The translations under genes and the position numbers were made by a program. A stretch of 64,000 nucleotides of DNA from an uncultured Opitutaceae bacterium (GTDB taxonomy: Bacteria; Verrucomicrobiota; Verrucomicrobiia; Opitutales; Opitutaceae), in assembly GCA_937958045.1 (NCBI GenBank), contig CALFXL010000005.1:124001-188000 (forward strand), written 5' to 3'. Positions 34,501 through 43,831 of the stretch are shown one piece after another (position 1 is the stretch's first letter; every line of letters starts with the position of its first letter). Under the pieces are notes generated by a model, which was given only the letters and a program-made list of their open reading frames with translations, had not been told where the DNA came from and searched no databases.

Positions 34501-35697
34501 ATGGCGTTCTCTTTGTTCTCGAAGTCTCCCAAGGCCATTTTGGCGCGCTGCCGTGACGACCACGCCACCAAGATGCGTCTGCGCTATGCGCCCTACTACC
34601 ACGCCATCGAGGCGCAACGCGGCACACACATCCGCCATGATGGGCGCGAAATGATCATGCTCGCGAGCAACGATTACCTCGGGCTCTCGTTTCACCCCAA
34701 AGTCATCGAGGCCGGCCGCGATGCCATGAATGTCTGGGGTACCAGCCCGACCGGCGCTCGCTCCGCCAACGGCTCGCGTGCTTATCATATCGAACTCGAA
34801 GAAAAACTCGCCGCTTTCCTCGGACGCGAAGCCTGTCATGTGCACGCCGCGGGCTATCTTTCCTGCATGGCGAGCGTCGCGAGCTTCGCCCAAAAAGGAG
34901 ACGTCATTCTCGCAGATAAAAATCTGCACTCGTGCCTCTGGGACGGCATTCGCCTGTCGCACGCGCACGTCGAACGCTTTTCGCACAACAATGTTGCGGA
35001 TCTCCGCGAAGTCGCCGCCACGCTTGCGCCTGATGCACCCAAGATGCTCGTGCTTGAGGGCGTGTACTCGATGGAAGGTCACATCACGAAACTTCCCGAA
35101 TTACTCGACGCGGTCGAAGGTCTAGGCTGCTTCACGGTCGTCGATGACGCCCACGGTTTTGGCGTCCTCGGCCGCGAAGGTCGCGGTACCGCCGATCACT
35201 TTGGACTCAGCGATCGCATCGACGTGATGTGCGCCAGCATGTCGAAATCGCTGGCCAGCACCGGCGGTTTTGTCGCGGGTTCGCGCGAAGTAATCGAGTA
35301 TCTCCGCACCCATTCGAAACAAACGATCTTCAGCGCCGCGCTCAGTCCATCGCAGGCCGCATGCGCGCTCGCCGCGCTCGACATCATGCAACGCGAGCCC
35401 GAGCACCGCGAACGCCTCTGGAAAAACACTGCGCGCTATCGCGACGCATTGCACGCGCTCGGCCTCGATACTTGGGGCAGCGAAACGCCCGCCATCCCGA
35501 TCGTTCTCGGCTCTAAGGAGCGCGCGTATCGTTTCTGGCAGGCGCTTCTGGAAAAAGGTGTATTCACGGTGATGTCCATCGCCCCCGCCGTTCCTCCTGG
35601 CAAAGACCTCATTCGCACCGCGATCTCGGCGCTTCATTCCGACGAAGACATCGATCGCATCGTCGATGCCATGGCGTACGCGGTGAAGAAACTCTGA
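34501..35697 (+). CDS. Alpha-oxoamine synthase, serine-palmitoyltransferase-like
   Basis: A 398-residue PLP enzyme that condenses an amino acid with an acyl thioester (AONS/KBL/SPT family). The start MAFSLFSKSPKAI at 34501 is chosen over 34444. Seen: SNDYLGLS (57-64), GARSANGS, His143 (NLHSCLWDG), the PLP motif DDAHGFGVLG (Asp215/Asp216, His218) and the Schiff-base lysine Lys249 in MSKSLASTGGF. The SKSLAS-GGF lysine motif is closer to bacterial serine palmitoyltransferases than to BioF (GKAFG) or KBL (GKALG). Neighbouring ketosynthase, ACP-dehydratase and SDR genes support a lipid role. The amino acid used (serine, alanine, cysteate, glycine) cannot be told from this. Confidence 0.82.
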   Translation: MAFSLFSKSPKAILARCRDDHATKMRLRYAPYYHAIEAQRGTHIRHDGREMIMLASNDYLGLSFHPKVIEAGRDAMNVWGTSPTGARSANGSRAYHIELEEKLAAFLGREACHVHAAGYLSCMASVASFAQKGDVILADKNLHSCLWDGIRLSHAHVERFSHNNVADLREVAATLAPDAPKMLVLEGVYSMEGHITKLPELLDAVEGLGCFTVVDDAHGFGVLGREGRGTADHFGLSDRIDVMCASMSKSLASTGGFVAGSREVIEYLRTHSKQTIFSAALSPSQAACALAALDIMQREPEHRERLWKNTARYRDALHALGLDTWGSETPAIPIVLGSKERAYRFWQALLEKGVFTVMSIAPAVPPGKDLIRTAISALHSDEDIDRIVDAMAYAVKKL

Positions 35698-35709
35698 GTT
35701 GATCTGTCT

Positions 35710-36759
35710 CTACGTAAGAAAGCTTCGCAAGCGCTCCGCAGTCTGTATCCAACGCGGCACTACACGGCGCGAGGCGTCCTCACGGAACTGATCACGCCAA
35801 GCCGTATCGGTAATGATGCGGCGCAAAATCAGTGTCCACGCACCGCGATCGTTGAGCGGAATCAACTCACACCCGGGACCCAACGCAGTTTCGCGCAGCA
35901 CCGGCAAATCGCTGCAGATACACGGCACACCAAGCCACAGTGATTCCAGCGGCGGCAATCCGCAGCCTTCGGCGATCGTCGGGAAAACGGAAGCCGTCGC
36001 ACGTCGATAGAGTTCACCCAACGCGCGATCATCGATGCCTGCGTGATGGCTCACCGCTCGTCCATTCCTACGCAGCGTCGCGATCTGCCTCCCCAGGGGC
36101 TTTCCAAAATGCGGGTTCACGCGCCCCACGATCGCGAGTTCGAAGGAGAGTCCCGCCGCCCAAAGCTCTTCGCAGATCTCGAGCAAAAACGTCTGATTTT
36201 TTCTCGGCTCCAAAATGCCCACGCACAGCAGCAAGGGCTTCTCTCCGCGATCAGCGCCACGAGCCTGATTCGCTTTTAACGTCGGCGAAAAGTCGGCCCC
36301 GAGAAGAAGCGTTTCCACCCGCGCGCGCGCCTCGACTTCCTGCCAGCGCCAGAAGCCCGTCAAATCATCCGCACTCGTCCTTGAAACGGCAAAGACGCGG
36401 TCGAATGCCGCCAACATCTTCATGTACTCGGGATGACGCGCGACGCTTTGGGGCCATGTGATCTGCGGATATCGCAGCGGAATCGCGTCATGAAAGATCG
36501 CCGCCGTGCGCACATGGCGTTCCCGCAAGAACGTCCAGAACCCCGGGCGTTCTTCCTCGCAGAACAACTCGGCCGTTAAGAGCCAGTCCGCTGCGGTCAT
36601 GATGATGCGTTCGTTCGTCGCTGCCGACACCCAACCGCGATTTTTCCAAATCACCGGCGTCGCCGCCGTCCCGAGTTCTTCGAGCAATCGCGCACTTACC
36701 CGCGTAAGTCCTGAGCGATGCGCCGCACCCGAAGCTTTGGTGACATCGAAGTAGATCAT
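35710..36759 (-). CDS. GT4 glycosyltransferase, sister of the copy at 33145-34311
   Basis: A 349-residue GT-B enzyme starting MIYFDVTKASGAAHR. N-terminal SGLTRVSARLLEEL and FHDAIPLRYPQITW, donor domain LLCVGILEPRKNQTFLLEI and AEGCGLPPLESLWLG (GT4 motif with Cys instead of Phe). Its segmental likeness to the 33145-34311 protein (FHDAI, VARHPEYM, FWRWQEV) shows common origin. Stop is 13 bases from the end of the SPT-like gene on the other strand. Upstream, its ATG overlaps the stop of the next GT by 4 bases. Confidence 0.88.
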   Translation of the reverse strand: MIYFDVTKASGAAHRSGLTRVSARLLEELGTAATPVIWKNRGWVSAATNERIIMTAADWLLTAELFCEEERPGFWTFLRERHVRTAAIFHDAIPLRYPQITWPQSVARHPEYMKMLAAFDRVFAVSRTSADDLTGFWRWQEVEARARVETLLLGADFSPTLKANQARGADRGEKPLLLCVGILEPRKNQTFLLEICEELWAAGLSFELAIVGRVNPHFGKPLGRQIATLRRNGRAVSHHAGIDDRALGELYRRATASVFPTIAEGCGLPPLESLWLGVPCICSDLPVLRETALGPGCELIPLNDRGAWTLILRRIITDTAWRDQFREDASRRVVPRWIQTAERLRSFLT

Positions 36760-37970
36760 CGTCCCATTACCTCCAGAAACTTTGCGTGCAGTCGTGCCGC
36801 ATTTTTATGCGCGTCGAAATTGGCCTCCACCCATGCTCGCGCACCTGTGCGTAGTTGTTCCGCCAATACATCGTCCGATGCCAGCAACTTCAACGCATCA
36901 ACCCACGCTTGCGGTTCGTCCACGTTGGCGATCCAGCCCGTCTTCGCATGATGCACCGCTTCGGTGGTGGCCGCCGCGGGCGAACTCAACACCAGCACCC
37001 CGGCCGCCATCGCTTCGGGGATGACATTGGGTAATCCATCGCGGTCTCCGCTTGGAGCCACCACGCCGGTATGCAGCAGCGCATCTGCCCAGGCGAGCTG
37101 CTCCCACACTTCTGACAGCGGCAGATGTCCGCAAAAAGTCACACGATCCGCTACGCCCAAACGTTGGGCTTCGGTTTCGAGTTCCGCGCGAAGCGGGCCG
37201 TCGCCGGCAATCCGCGCTGAAAACACCACACCGGCCTGCTTGAGCGCGGCGTAGATTCGCAGCTGGTGTCTCAGCCCTTTCTTTTCGACGAGACGCGCGA
37301 CGCACAGGAGCCGCCATTCGTCCGCTCGTTCGCGACGGAGCGACTTGAAATCGGGAAAACTATCGAGCCCGCGACGAATGACCAATATCCGCTCCGGCGA
37401 CAATCCTCGCTCGGTCAGCGATGCGCGTCCCATTTCAGTCGATGTGTGGATGAAGCAAGCATCGGCCAGCTTCTCGTTCAGCCACCAATCGCCGCCGTAT
37501 TCATAAATGTCATACGCGTGCGCCGCGGCGCTGAAGCGCAGTCCGTTCATGCGTGCCAGACACCAGGCGGCGGTCGCAGGCGCTCCTCCCCAGGCTGCGT
37601 GCACATGATCGGGAGGATCTTTTCGGAACGCCGGATAAAACACCGCCGTGAATCCCGCACCGAGCATGTTTTCCCAGAAATTGATCCACGAGGGCGCGCG
37701 GCGCGTGAACAATCCGCGTAGGAGGATTCTGAATACATCCCAACGCGTCACCGCCACCCATGGAATCACCCAGAAGAGTGTCAGCAGTTTCCACTTGTTG
37801 AAAGTCCGCACGCGCGTGCCGTGAAAATCGCCGCCCCCGCCCCATAAAGAATACAGCCGCAATTCCACACCGAGCCGCTGCATCGCGATCACTTCACGTT
37901 GGAGAAAAGTCTCCGTGCGATGCGGGAATCGGGTAAACAGATAAGCAATTGTGGGGCGTTTTGAGGACAA
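36756..37970 (-). CDS. GT4 glycosyltransferase (WcaL/exopolysaccharide type)
   Basis: A 404-residue GT-B enzyme starting MSSKRPTIAYLFTRFPHRTET. The TRFPHRTETFLQREV start and the following HVHAAWGGAPATAAWCLAR are typical of the WcaL/AmsK-like family; the donor domain has LLCVARLVEKKGLRH, DGPLRAELE and DGLPNVIPEAMAAG. Likely builds a surface glycan or glycolipid head group. It is coupled by a 4-base overlap to the following GT at 35710-36759. Confidence 0.9.
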   Translation of the reverse strand: MSSKRPTIAYLFTRFPHRTETFLQREVIAMQRLGVELRLYSLWGGGGDFHGTRVRTFNKWKLLTLFWVIPWVAVTRWDVFRILLRGLFTRRAPSWINFWENMLGAGFTAVFYPAFRKDPPDHVHAAWGGAPATAAWCLARMNGLRFSAAAHAYDIYEYGGDWWLNEKLADACFIHTSTEMGRASLTERGLSPERILVIRRGLDSFPDFKSLRRERADEWRLLCVARLVEKKGLRHQLRIYAALKQAGVVFSARIAGDGPLRAELETEAQRLGVADRVTFCGHLPLSEVWEQLAWADALLHTGVVAPSGDRDGLPNVIPEAMAAGVLVLSSPAAATTEAVHHAKTGWIANVDEPQAWVDALKLLASDDVLAEQLRTGARAWVEANFDAHKNAARLHAKFLEVMGR

Positions 37971-38043
37971 AGCCGGATAAGACGCGCAGGAGTTTTAACG
38001 AGAGCGATTGTTTGTCATGCGCGAGTGGATACGCGGACAAAAA

Positions 38044-39267
38044 TCAGGGACGTCTCCCTTCGGGCAGTTTCACCCGAGGTTGATACGGATGGCGGTGTAG
38101 CGTGCCTCCCCCTGCTTGCCACGCCAGCCCCACGAGTTCGTCGATCAATACGGTCGGATCTTCTTCGTAGCGGAGCTGCAGGAATTTCTCGCGGTAGGTT
38201 TGATACTCCGACGGATCAGCCATCCACCGATCGAAGATTTCGGCGAAGTCTTCCGCGCTTGCGACCTTTCGTGAGCCGGCGCCGTTGCGGAAAAATTTCC
38301 ACGTGAGCGACTCCTGCGGCATGATGCCGCCGAAGGCGTTGAAGATAATCGGGCAGCGGAAATGCAGCGCCTTCGCGCAGGTGGTTGTGCCGCCGCGCGT
38401 GACGATCACATCGCTCGCTTGCATCAGTAGATGCACGACATCCGAGTACCCTTCGATGTGACAGGGCAGTTCTGGGTGTCCCGCGCGCCAATGGAGGAGC
38501 TCGTTGTACGTCTCCACATCACGTCCGCAGATGACGATCACCTGACATTTATCCGCGTGACGCAGCAGTGTCGGCAAAAGTTCGAAGTGATTATTCGCAC
38601 CGTTGCTGCCGGTCGCGAGAAACACGGTGAAGCGATCGGACTTCAGACCGATTTTCTTTCGAAACTCCTCGCGCTTCTCCGGTGAAAAAACTTCGCGATG
38701 CGCACGTGGCAGCATCAAGTGCCCGCGCACACGCGCGCGATGAAGCGGGATGCCTTTTTTCACCGCATAATCCATCGCCGTCGGTGTACGCGAAAAATAA
38801 AGATCCGCCGTCGGTTCGATCCAATTACGGCTGTATCCCCAGCCTCCCGAAAACTCGCCGCAATACGTCGCGCACTTGACGTTGTCTTTCCCGAGAATCT
38901 TTCGCGCGAGTTGGAAATATCCGCGATTGAGGCAGTCGTGCACGCTGAACACCAGGTGCGGACGATACTCTTTCAGCACTTGGATGTAGTAGCTTCGTCC
39001 GAATCGCACGGTGCGCCGATTAAGCGTCCCGACACCCTCCACCAAGGTGTAGAACAGCGAGTGCAAACTCGGCATGCGGCGCTGAATCCAGTTATAGATT
39101 TTCACGCCCGTGCGATTCACCGTCGACGACTTCTCGAGCATTTGCTCGATGCGCACATCGATCTGATGGCGGTAGAGCTCAAAGCACCATTCGGCAAAGG
39201 CCTGCGCGCGCGCATCGTGGCCGCCACCTGTGCTCGAAGTGAGGACGAGAATCCGGAGTTTGGACAC
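38044..39267 (-). CDS. GT28 glycosyltransferase, MGDG-synthase-like
   Basis: A 407-residue GT28 enzyme of the MGDG synthase/processive diacylglycerol glycosyltransferase group. The N-terminal acceptor domain has LVLTSSTGGGHDARA (GGGH) and SVHDCLNRGYF; the donor domain has VFLATGSNGANNHF, DVIVTRGGTTTCAKAL and PIIFNAFGGIMPQE. No ATG lies near the start; GTG at 39267 gives VSKLRILVLTSS and shares its G with the SDR stop (TAGTG), a termination-reinitiation arrangement. The acceptor is likely a diacyl or ceramide-type lipid at the inner membrane face. Confidence 0.87.
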   Translation of the reverse strand: MSKLRILVLTSSTGGGHDARAQAFAEWCFELYRHQIDVRIEQMLEKSSTVNRTGVKIYNWIQRRMPSLHSLFYTLVEGVGTLNRRTVRFGRSYYIQVLKEYRPHLVFSVHDCLNRGYFQLARKILGKDNVKCATYCGEFSGGWGYSRNWIEPTADLYFSRTPTAMDYAVKKGIPLHRARVRGHLMLPRAHREVFSPEKREEFRKKIGLKSDRFTVFLATGSNGANNHFELLPTLLRHADKCQVIVICGRDVETYNELLHWRAGHPELPCHIEGYSDVVHLLMQASDVIVTRGGTTTCAKALHFRCPIIFNAFGGIMPQESLTWKFFRNGAGSRKVASAEDFAEIFDRWMADPSEYQTYREKFLQLRYEEDPTVLIDELVGLAWQAGGGTLHRHPYQPRVKLPEGRRP

Positions 39268-40103
39268 TAGGCAGCTCCTTGATAACGCGCGATCATCGCG
39301 CGACGAAGGCCGGCCGGGATCAGCCTCGCGAAAAACGGCGCCACACGCGCCTGAAACAACGACCCCGAGCGCACCGTGCCCGAACGACCTTTCATCAAGG
39401 CGCGACGCAGGTCGCGCGCGGCGGCAACGGGCAAAGGCGATGTTTCCAAGTGAGCCTCGAGCGCGCGCCACGTCCGCTCAAGGCACGGATCGTTGATAGT
39501 GGATACGACGGCGGTGGGCTGCATAGCTTGGTTAAAGGCGGTGCGATAGTCTCCCGGACGAAAGTCGATGACGATGACAGGCGTGCCTTTCGTTTCGAAG
39601 ATTAAACTTTCACTCAACGCAGAAAGTCCGGCCTTCGCCATGTTGTATCCGCTCATGAAAGGCAGCGGAAATTCGACCGCGAGCGACGAGACATTCACCA
39701 AACAACCGCGTCCGCGCGCCAACATTCCTCTGAGCGCAGCATGCGATAAACGTGCACTCGTACCAAGCAAGGCGTCGAGCTGCGATTGCCAGACTTCGTA
39801 AGGCGTGGACGCAAATGGCGCGAAGAGACCGAAGCCGGCATTGTTAATGACCAAATCAAAACCCGCATCGCCCGCCGCTTCGGCAAAAACACTTTCCGCT
39901 CGCACAGGATCTCCGAGATCGAGCGCCACCGGCGTGAAGGCGTCGTGCTTCGTCAGTGGCTTCAACCGCCCGATGTCGCGCGATGTACCCGTTACGTGGA
40001 TACCTTCCGCGAGCAGCATTCGCGAAAACGCGAGCCCTAGTCCTCCGGAAGCGCCGGTGACGAAGGCGCGTCGATAGCGTGATGAAATGGGCTCGGCGGA
40101 CAC
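39267..40103 (-). CDS. Short-chain dehydrogenase/reductase
   Basis: A 278-residue NAD(P)-dependent oxidoreductase. Cofactor motif TGASGGLG (16-23), NNAG (87-90), and catalytic Ser140, Tyr153 and Lys157 (YNMAK) are all present. It has no ATG; GTG at 40103 follows the ketosynthase stop by 8 bases. It could act as the 3-ketoacyl-ACP reductase that completes the ketosynthase/dehydratase cycle, or as a 3-ketosphinganine/ceramide-type reductase working after the SPT-like enzyme. Its tail (SGSLFQARVAPFFARLIPAGL) is hydrophobic-amphipathic, suggesting membrane association as in reductases of long lipid substrates. Confidence 0.87.
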   Translation of the reverse strand: MSAEPISSRYRRAFVTGASGGLGLAFSRMLLAEGIHVTGTSRDIGRLKPLTKHDAFTPVALDLGDPVRAESVFAEAAGDAGFDLVINNAGFGLFAPFASTPYEVWQSQLDALLGTSARLSHAALRGMLARGRGCLVNVSSLAVEFPLPFMSGYNMAKAGLSALSESLIFETKGTPVIVIDFRPGDYRTAFNQAMQPTAVVSTINDPCLERTWRALEAHLETSPLPVAAARDLRRALMKGRSGTVRSGSLFQARVAPFFARLIPAGLRRAMIARYQGAA

Positions 40104-40111
40104 GCGTTTGG

Positions 40112-41371
40112 TTAAACTCTCTTGAGGACGAGGCTCACATTGGCGCCGCCAAAACCGCTGCTGTTGTTGAGCACCACGCGCGCTTGTTTCTCCTCGGTTT
40201 TCTGCGGAATCGCGAGATCTGCGCAGGCCGGATCGACTTCGGTGATGTTGGCAGAACCGGGAATAAATCCGTCGCGCAACGCCAGCGCGCAAAAACCGGT
40301 TTCCATCGCACCCGCGAGCGAGAGTCCGTGCCCCGTGAGCGCTTTGGTGCTGCTCACCAACGGACGCGCGCCCGACGGCGAAAAGATCGCGTGAATCGCT
40401 TTCGCTTCCGATACATCGCCGATCGGCGTGGAGGTCGCGTGCGCATTGATGTAGTCAACTTCCTCGGGAGAAACGCCGGTCGCTTTCAGCGCGCGTTCCA
40501 TCGCCAGGCGCAGTCCTGAACCTTCGGGATGCGAGATCGCGACATTGTGTCCATCCGACGCCTGACCCCATCCTGCGAGTTCGCAGTACGGTTGGACGCC
40601 GCGACGCGCGACTTCGTCTTCGCTTTCCAGCACGAGCACGGTCGCGCCGCCCGTTCCGACAAAACCATCCCGCGCGACGTCGAACGGACGCGACGCTTTC
40701 GCCGGATCGGTTTGCAGCGACAATGCGCGCATGCCGGCGAACGGCAGGATACTGTCGAGATTTCCGTCTTCCGCGCCAACGACGAACATGCGTTTCTGAC
40801 GACCGAGCGCGATTTCATCGTAGGCAAAACCCGCCGCGTGCGACGACGACGCGCAGGCCGAGGAGAAACCGGTCGAGGCACCTTTGATTTTAAAGTGCGC
40901 CACGAGATTAAAATTCACCGTTCCCGCAATCGCCGCGACAATGCCGAGCGGAGAACAACGCATCACGCCCTGCGTGTGCATCTTCTGCATCAAGTGCCCG
41001 AGCAGATAAGGCGACCCGCCCGATGCCGCGTACAAACCCGTTTCGTCGTTCGACCAATCGGCCTCGCTCAACTTCGCGTCCTCGATCGCCTGCTGCATCG
41101 CGCAATACGCATAGAGCGTATTCGGGCCCATGCCGCGCAGCACCTCGCGCTTCACTCGATAGCGCTCAGGATAAGTCCAGTCTTCGCAATCAACCGAATC
41201 GGTCTGAAAGCCTTTTACCGGCGCGGCGACCTTGACCGGGATTTCCGGTTTTTGGAATGGCGCGTAGACCTCGATGCCATGCCGCAATTCGCGCAAGCTA
41301 CGCGCGACGGTGGCGACATCATTGCCAATGCTCGTGATAAAACCGATTCCAGTGAGGTAAACTTTGGGCAT
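40112..41371 (-). CDS. Beta-ketoacyl-ACP synthase (KAS I/II type)
   Basis: A 419-residue thiolase-fold condensing enzyme that elongates acyl-ACP with malonyl-ACP. The C-H-H triad is intact: Cys173 (SACASSSH), His311 (INAHATSTPIGD) and His348 (TGHGLSLAGA), with Lys343 before it. The start MPKVYLTGIGFITSIG at 41371 is the normal FabF beginning. It differs in detail from housekeeping FabF and lies with an ACP-dehydratase fusion and an SDR, so it is probably a pathway-specific enzyme. A 97-base gap separates it from the ACP fusion. Confidence 0.92.
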   Translation of the reverse strand: MPKVYLTGIGFITSIGNDVATVARSLRELRHGIEVYAPFQKPEIPVKVAAPVKGFQTDSVDCEDWTYPERYRVKREVLRGMGPNTLYAYCAMQQAIEDAKLSEADWSNDETGLYAASGGSPYLLGHLMQKMHTQGVMRCSPLGIVAAIAGTVNFNLVAHFKIKGASTGFSSACASSSHAAGFAYDEIALGRQKRMFVVGAEDGNLDSILPFAGMRALSLQTDPAKASRPFDVARDGFVGTGGATVLVLESEDEVARRGVQPYCELAGWGQASDGHNVAISHPEGSGLRLAMERALKATGVSPEEVDYINAHATSTPIGDVSEAKAIHAIFSPSGARPLVSSTKALTGHGLSLAGAMETGFCALALRDGFIPGSANITEVDPACADLAIPQKTEEKQARVVLNNSSGFGGANVSLVLKRV

Positions 41372-41468
41372 GAGGCTGAAAACGAGGATGCGGTTCCGGT
41401 GGAAACCGGAAGTCTCCACTTTTCCGCATCCCTCCCTCTCGTCAACGTATCAGCAAGGAGCTGTTCGT

Positions 41469-42482
41469 TCAGGCAGGTAATTCACGTAGTGGTGTGAATG
41501 CCGCCGCTTCGCTGGCGCCCGGAGCAGGATTTTGGCCTGCTTCAGCGTTTCCCGAAGAAGCACCCGATCCCGTCGCTTCAGCGTTCGGCGGAGTCGCCAC
41601 CGCTTCAGCGTAACCGAAGGTCAGCGTGATTTCTTCGGCGATCGCGGCTTTCTCCTGACCGACGCGAATCGTGCCTTCGAAAGTCGCCAGCGGCATCTTC
41701 GCGCGCTTGGGCTTGACCGAGAGGGTGAGCACATCCCCAGGTTTGCAAACTCGATGGCAGCGCACGCCTTCACACGAGGTGAAGAAAATCGTCTTCGGAT
41801 CCACTGGACGGCCGTCTTCCGAAGGAATAATACCTTCGATCAAGGCGAGCACGCCCAGCTGGCCAAGCGCTTCGAGCATCATCGACGCGGGCATGACGGG
41901 GTTATCCTTAAAGTGGCCCTGCAGGAAAAACTCCTGACCCGTGATCTTGTATTTAGCCGTGGCGCCTTGGCCACCGATGGATGCTTCGTTCAAGAACAGG
42001 AACGGAGGCTGGATCGGCATGACCGCAGCGATCTGCTCGACCGGCAAATGGCGCGTAGGTTTGGGCAGCGGAAGACCGCGAATCTTGCAGTCGATAAAAG
42101 TCTTGATGTCGCCGACGGTGCGCAGATTGCGCAACTCGTCGTTGTTGATCTGCATCTGGAGAACGTCCTCAACGAGGATCACGATCTCCATCATCGTGAG
42201 AGAATCGACGCCAAGATCCTCCACGAGACGTAGCTCATCATCACCTTCGCGGAGTTTCGGACGAATGTCTGGCTCCACAAAGCGTTCGATGACGCCAATT
42301 ACGACAGTGGGAACTTTTTCCGGATCACGCGTCTTACGGAATGCGATCGCCGCCTCGATGGTCGAGGGGGAGCATCGTTTTAGCGTTTCACGCAGCGCGG
42401 ATTCATCATCGGCGCTGAATGTCTGGGGCTTGGCCAGCCCTGGTTCCCTGGATTTCTGGCCTTGTTCTGCTACGTCTGCCAT
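41469..42482 (-). CDS. Fused acyl carrier protein / FabZ-like dehydratase
   Basis: A 337-residue two-domain protein. Residues about 55-135 form an acyl carrier protein with the phosphopantetheine serine Ser94 in DLGVDSLTMMEI. Residues about 148-292 form a hotdog 3-hydroxyacyl-ACP dehydratase of the FabA/FabZ type with catalytic His190 (QGHFKDNPVMPAS) and Glu204 (MMLEALGQLG). A low-complexity Ala/Gly/Ser/Pro tail follows (residues 295-327). The carrier and dehydratase are separate proteins in housekeeping fatty acid synthesis; fusion suggests a dedicated acyl-chain assembly line with the adjacent ketosynthase and SDR. Start MADVAEQGQKS. Confidence 0.9.
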   Translation of the reverse strand: MADVAEQGQKSREPGLAKPQTFSADDESALRETLKRCSPSTIEAAIAFRKTRDPEKVPTVVIGVIERFVEPDIRPKLREGDDELRLVEDLGVDSLTMMEIVILVEDVLQMQINNDELRNLRTVGDIKTFIDCKIRGLPLPKPTRHLPVEQIAAVMPIQPPFLFLNEASIGGQGATAKYKITGQEFFLQGHFKDNPVMPASMMLEALGQLGVLALIEGIIPSEDGRPVDPKTIFFTSCEGVRCHRVCKPGDVLTLSVKPKRAKMPLATFEGTIRVGQEKAAIAEEITLTFGYAEAVATPPNAEATGSGASSGNAEAGQNPAPGASEAAAFTPLRELPA

Positions 42483-42670
42483 GAGTGTTGGTGCGAGTTA
42501 CTTTAGCCCCCTTGGAATGTAAACGGAAATGTTCTGCTCTTCGGTCCGCGGAACGGGGCCAAAGTTCCACATCGCGATAGTACGATCAGCGCAAAGCGCA
42601 GCCGCTTGTTTCAACTAACGCACGAGTTTTTCTTTTCTTGGAGCTAATTAACATTCTCGATGTCGTCTCG

Positions 42671-43831
42671 ATGAGCGAGGGACCTAGTTTGAACCCGGTA
42701 TTTCTGATTACTCACGAGTTTTATCCGAAGCGAGGAGGCATCGCGACTTTCGCCGAAGAAATCGCCCGAGCCACCGTCGGCCTCGGCAAAAATATCGAGG
42801 TGTGGGCGCAATCGGCTCCTAGCTCGGCGGAGAAAACCTGGCCGTTCCCAATTCGTCGCCTGACAGTCAAGGGCACGCATGGTCTGGGCTGCCAATGGGG
42901 CATCGCGCGTCAGCTCATTGCGGAACGTCGCCGCTTGCGCCGTGCCACGGTTTATCTGCCGGAGCCCGGCCCGATGCTCGGCATGATGTTTTTGCAGTAT
43001 TTCAAAACCTTCCGGCCGAATCATCTGGTCCTCACTTTTCACGGATCAGAAATCTTAAAATTCGCGAACAATCCCCTCCTTCGTGCGCGTGCACGCCGTC
43101 TGATCCAACACGCGAGCCGCATCAGCACGCTCACGCACTACACGCGCAATCTATTGTTTCAGCATTTCCCGGAAGCCGCTTCAAAAACCGTGATCACGCC
43201 CGGCGCGGTGCGTTCGGACTTCGCTGTGGTCACTCCTCGCAGCGCAGTGGAACCGAAAGATCGTCTCGTCGTCTTGACCGTCGGCCGCCTCCATCCGCGC
43301 AAAGGTCAACACATCACGCTCGAAGCGCTCAAGTCGCTCGCTCCGCGTTTCCGTTCGCGGATCGAATATTGGATCGTCGGCAGCAGCACGGGCAACGCTC
43401 GCTATGAGCGTTCGCTGAGGCTCGCCGCCGCCCAAGCCGGTTTCCCGGTTAAACTTCTCGGCAATCTTCCCGACGACGAACTCACGCGCATTTATGAGCG
43501 CGCCGATATCTTTGCGATGACCAGCATCGACTACCGCCACAGCGTGGAGGGATTTGGGTTGGTCTATCTGGAAGCCGCTGCGCACGGCCTGCCGATCGTC
43601 GCACACGCCGTCGGCGGCGTGACGGAAGCGGTGGCGGACAATGTCACCGGCTTCGTCGTGCCTCCGCATCATCCGGCACAACTTGCGGCGGCCTTCGAGA
43701 AACTCGTCTCCGATGCTTCGCTACGCCAGCGTCTCGGCGCCGCTGGCTACCAATGGGCGCGCAGAAATCGTTGGGACGAATCCGCCAGATTGCTTTTCGC
43801 GCCAGAGACAGCCGATAGTCTGCCGCGATGA
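42671..43831 (+). CDS. GT4 glycosyltransferase (PimA/mannosyltransferase style)
   Basis: A 386-residue GT-B enzyme from ATG 42671 (MSEGPSLNPVFLITHEF); a TTG at 42638 is an alternative. Seen: HEFYPKRGGIATFAEEIA (acceptor-side glycine loop), LTFHGSEILKFAN, TVGRLHPRKGQHITLEAL, and SVEGFGLVYLEAAAHGLPIV, the GT4 E-x7-E motif. Relatives transfer hexoses to lipids or lipid-linked sugars. It diverges from the ACP-dehydratase (188-bp gap, no clear operator) and its stop overlaps the thioesterase start by 4 bases. Confidence 0.9.
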   Translation: MSEGPSLNPVFLITHEFYPKRGGIATFAEEIARATVGLGKNIEVWAQSAPSSAEKTWPFPIRRLTVKGTHGLGCQWGIARQLIAERRRLRRATVYLPEPGPMLGMMFLQYFKTFRPNHLVLTFHGSEILKFANNPLLRARARRLIQHASRISTLTHYTRNLLFQHFPEAASKTVITPGAVRSDFAVVTPRSAVEPKDRLVVLTVGRLHPRKGQHITLEALKSLAPRFRSRIEYWIVGSSTGNARYERSLRLAAAQAGFPVKLLGNLPDDELTRIYERADIFAMTSIDYRHSVEGFGLVYLEAAAHGLPIVAHAVGGVTEAVADNVTGFVVPPHHPAQLAAAFEKLVSDASLRQRLGAAGYQWARRNRWDESARLLFAPETADSLPR

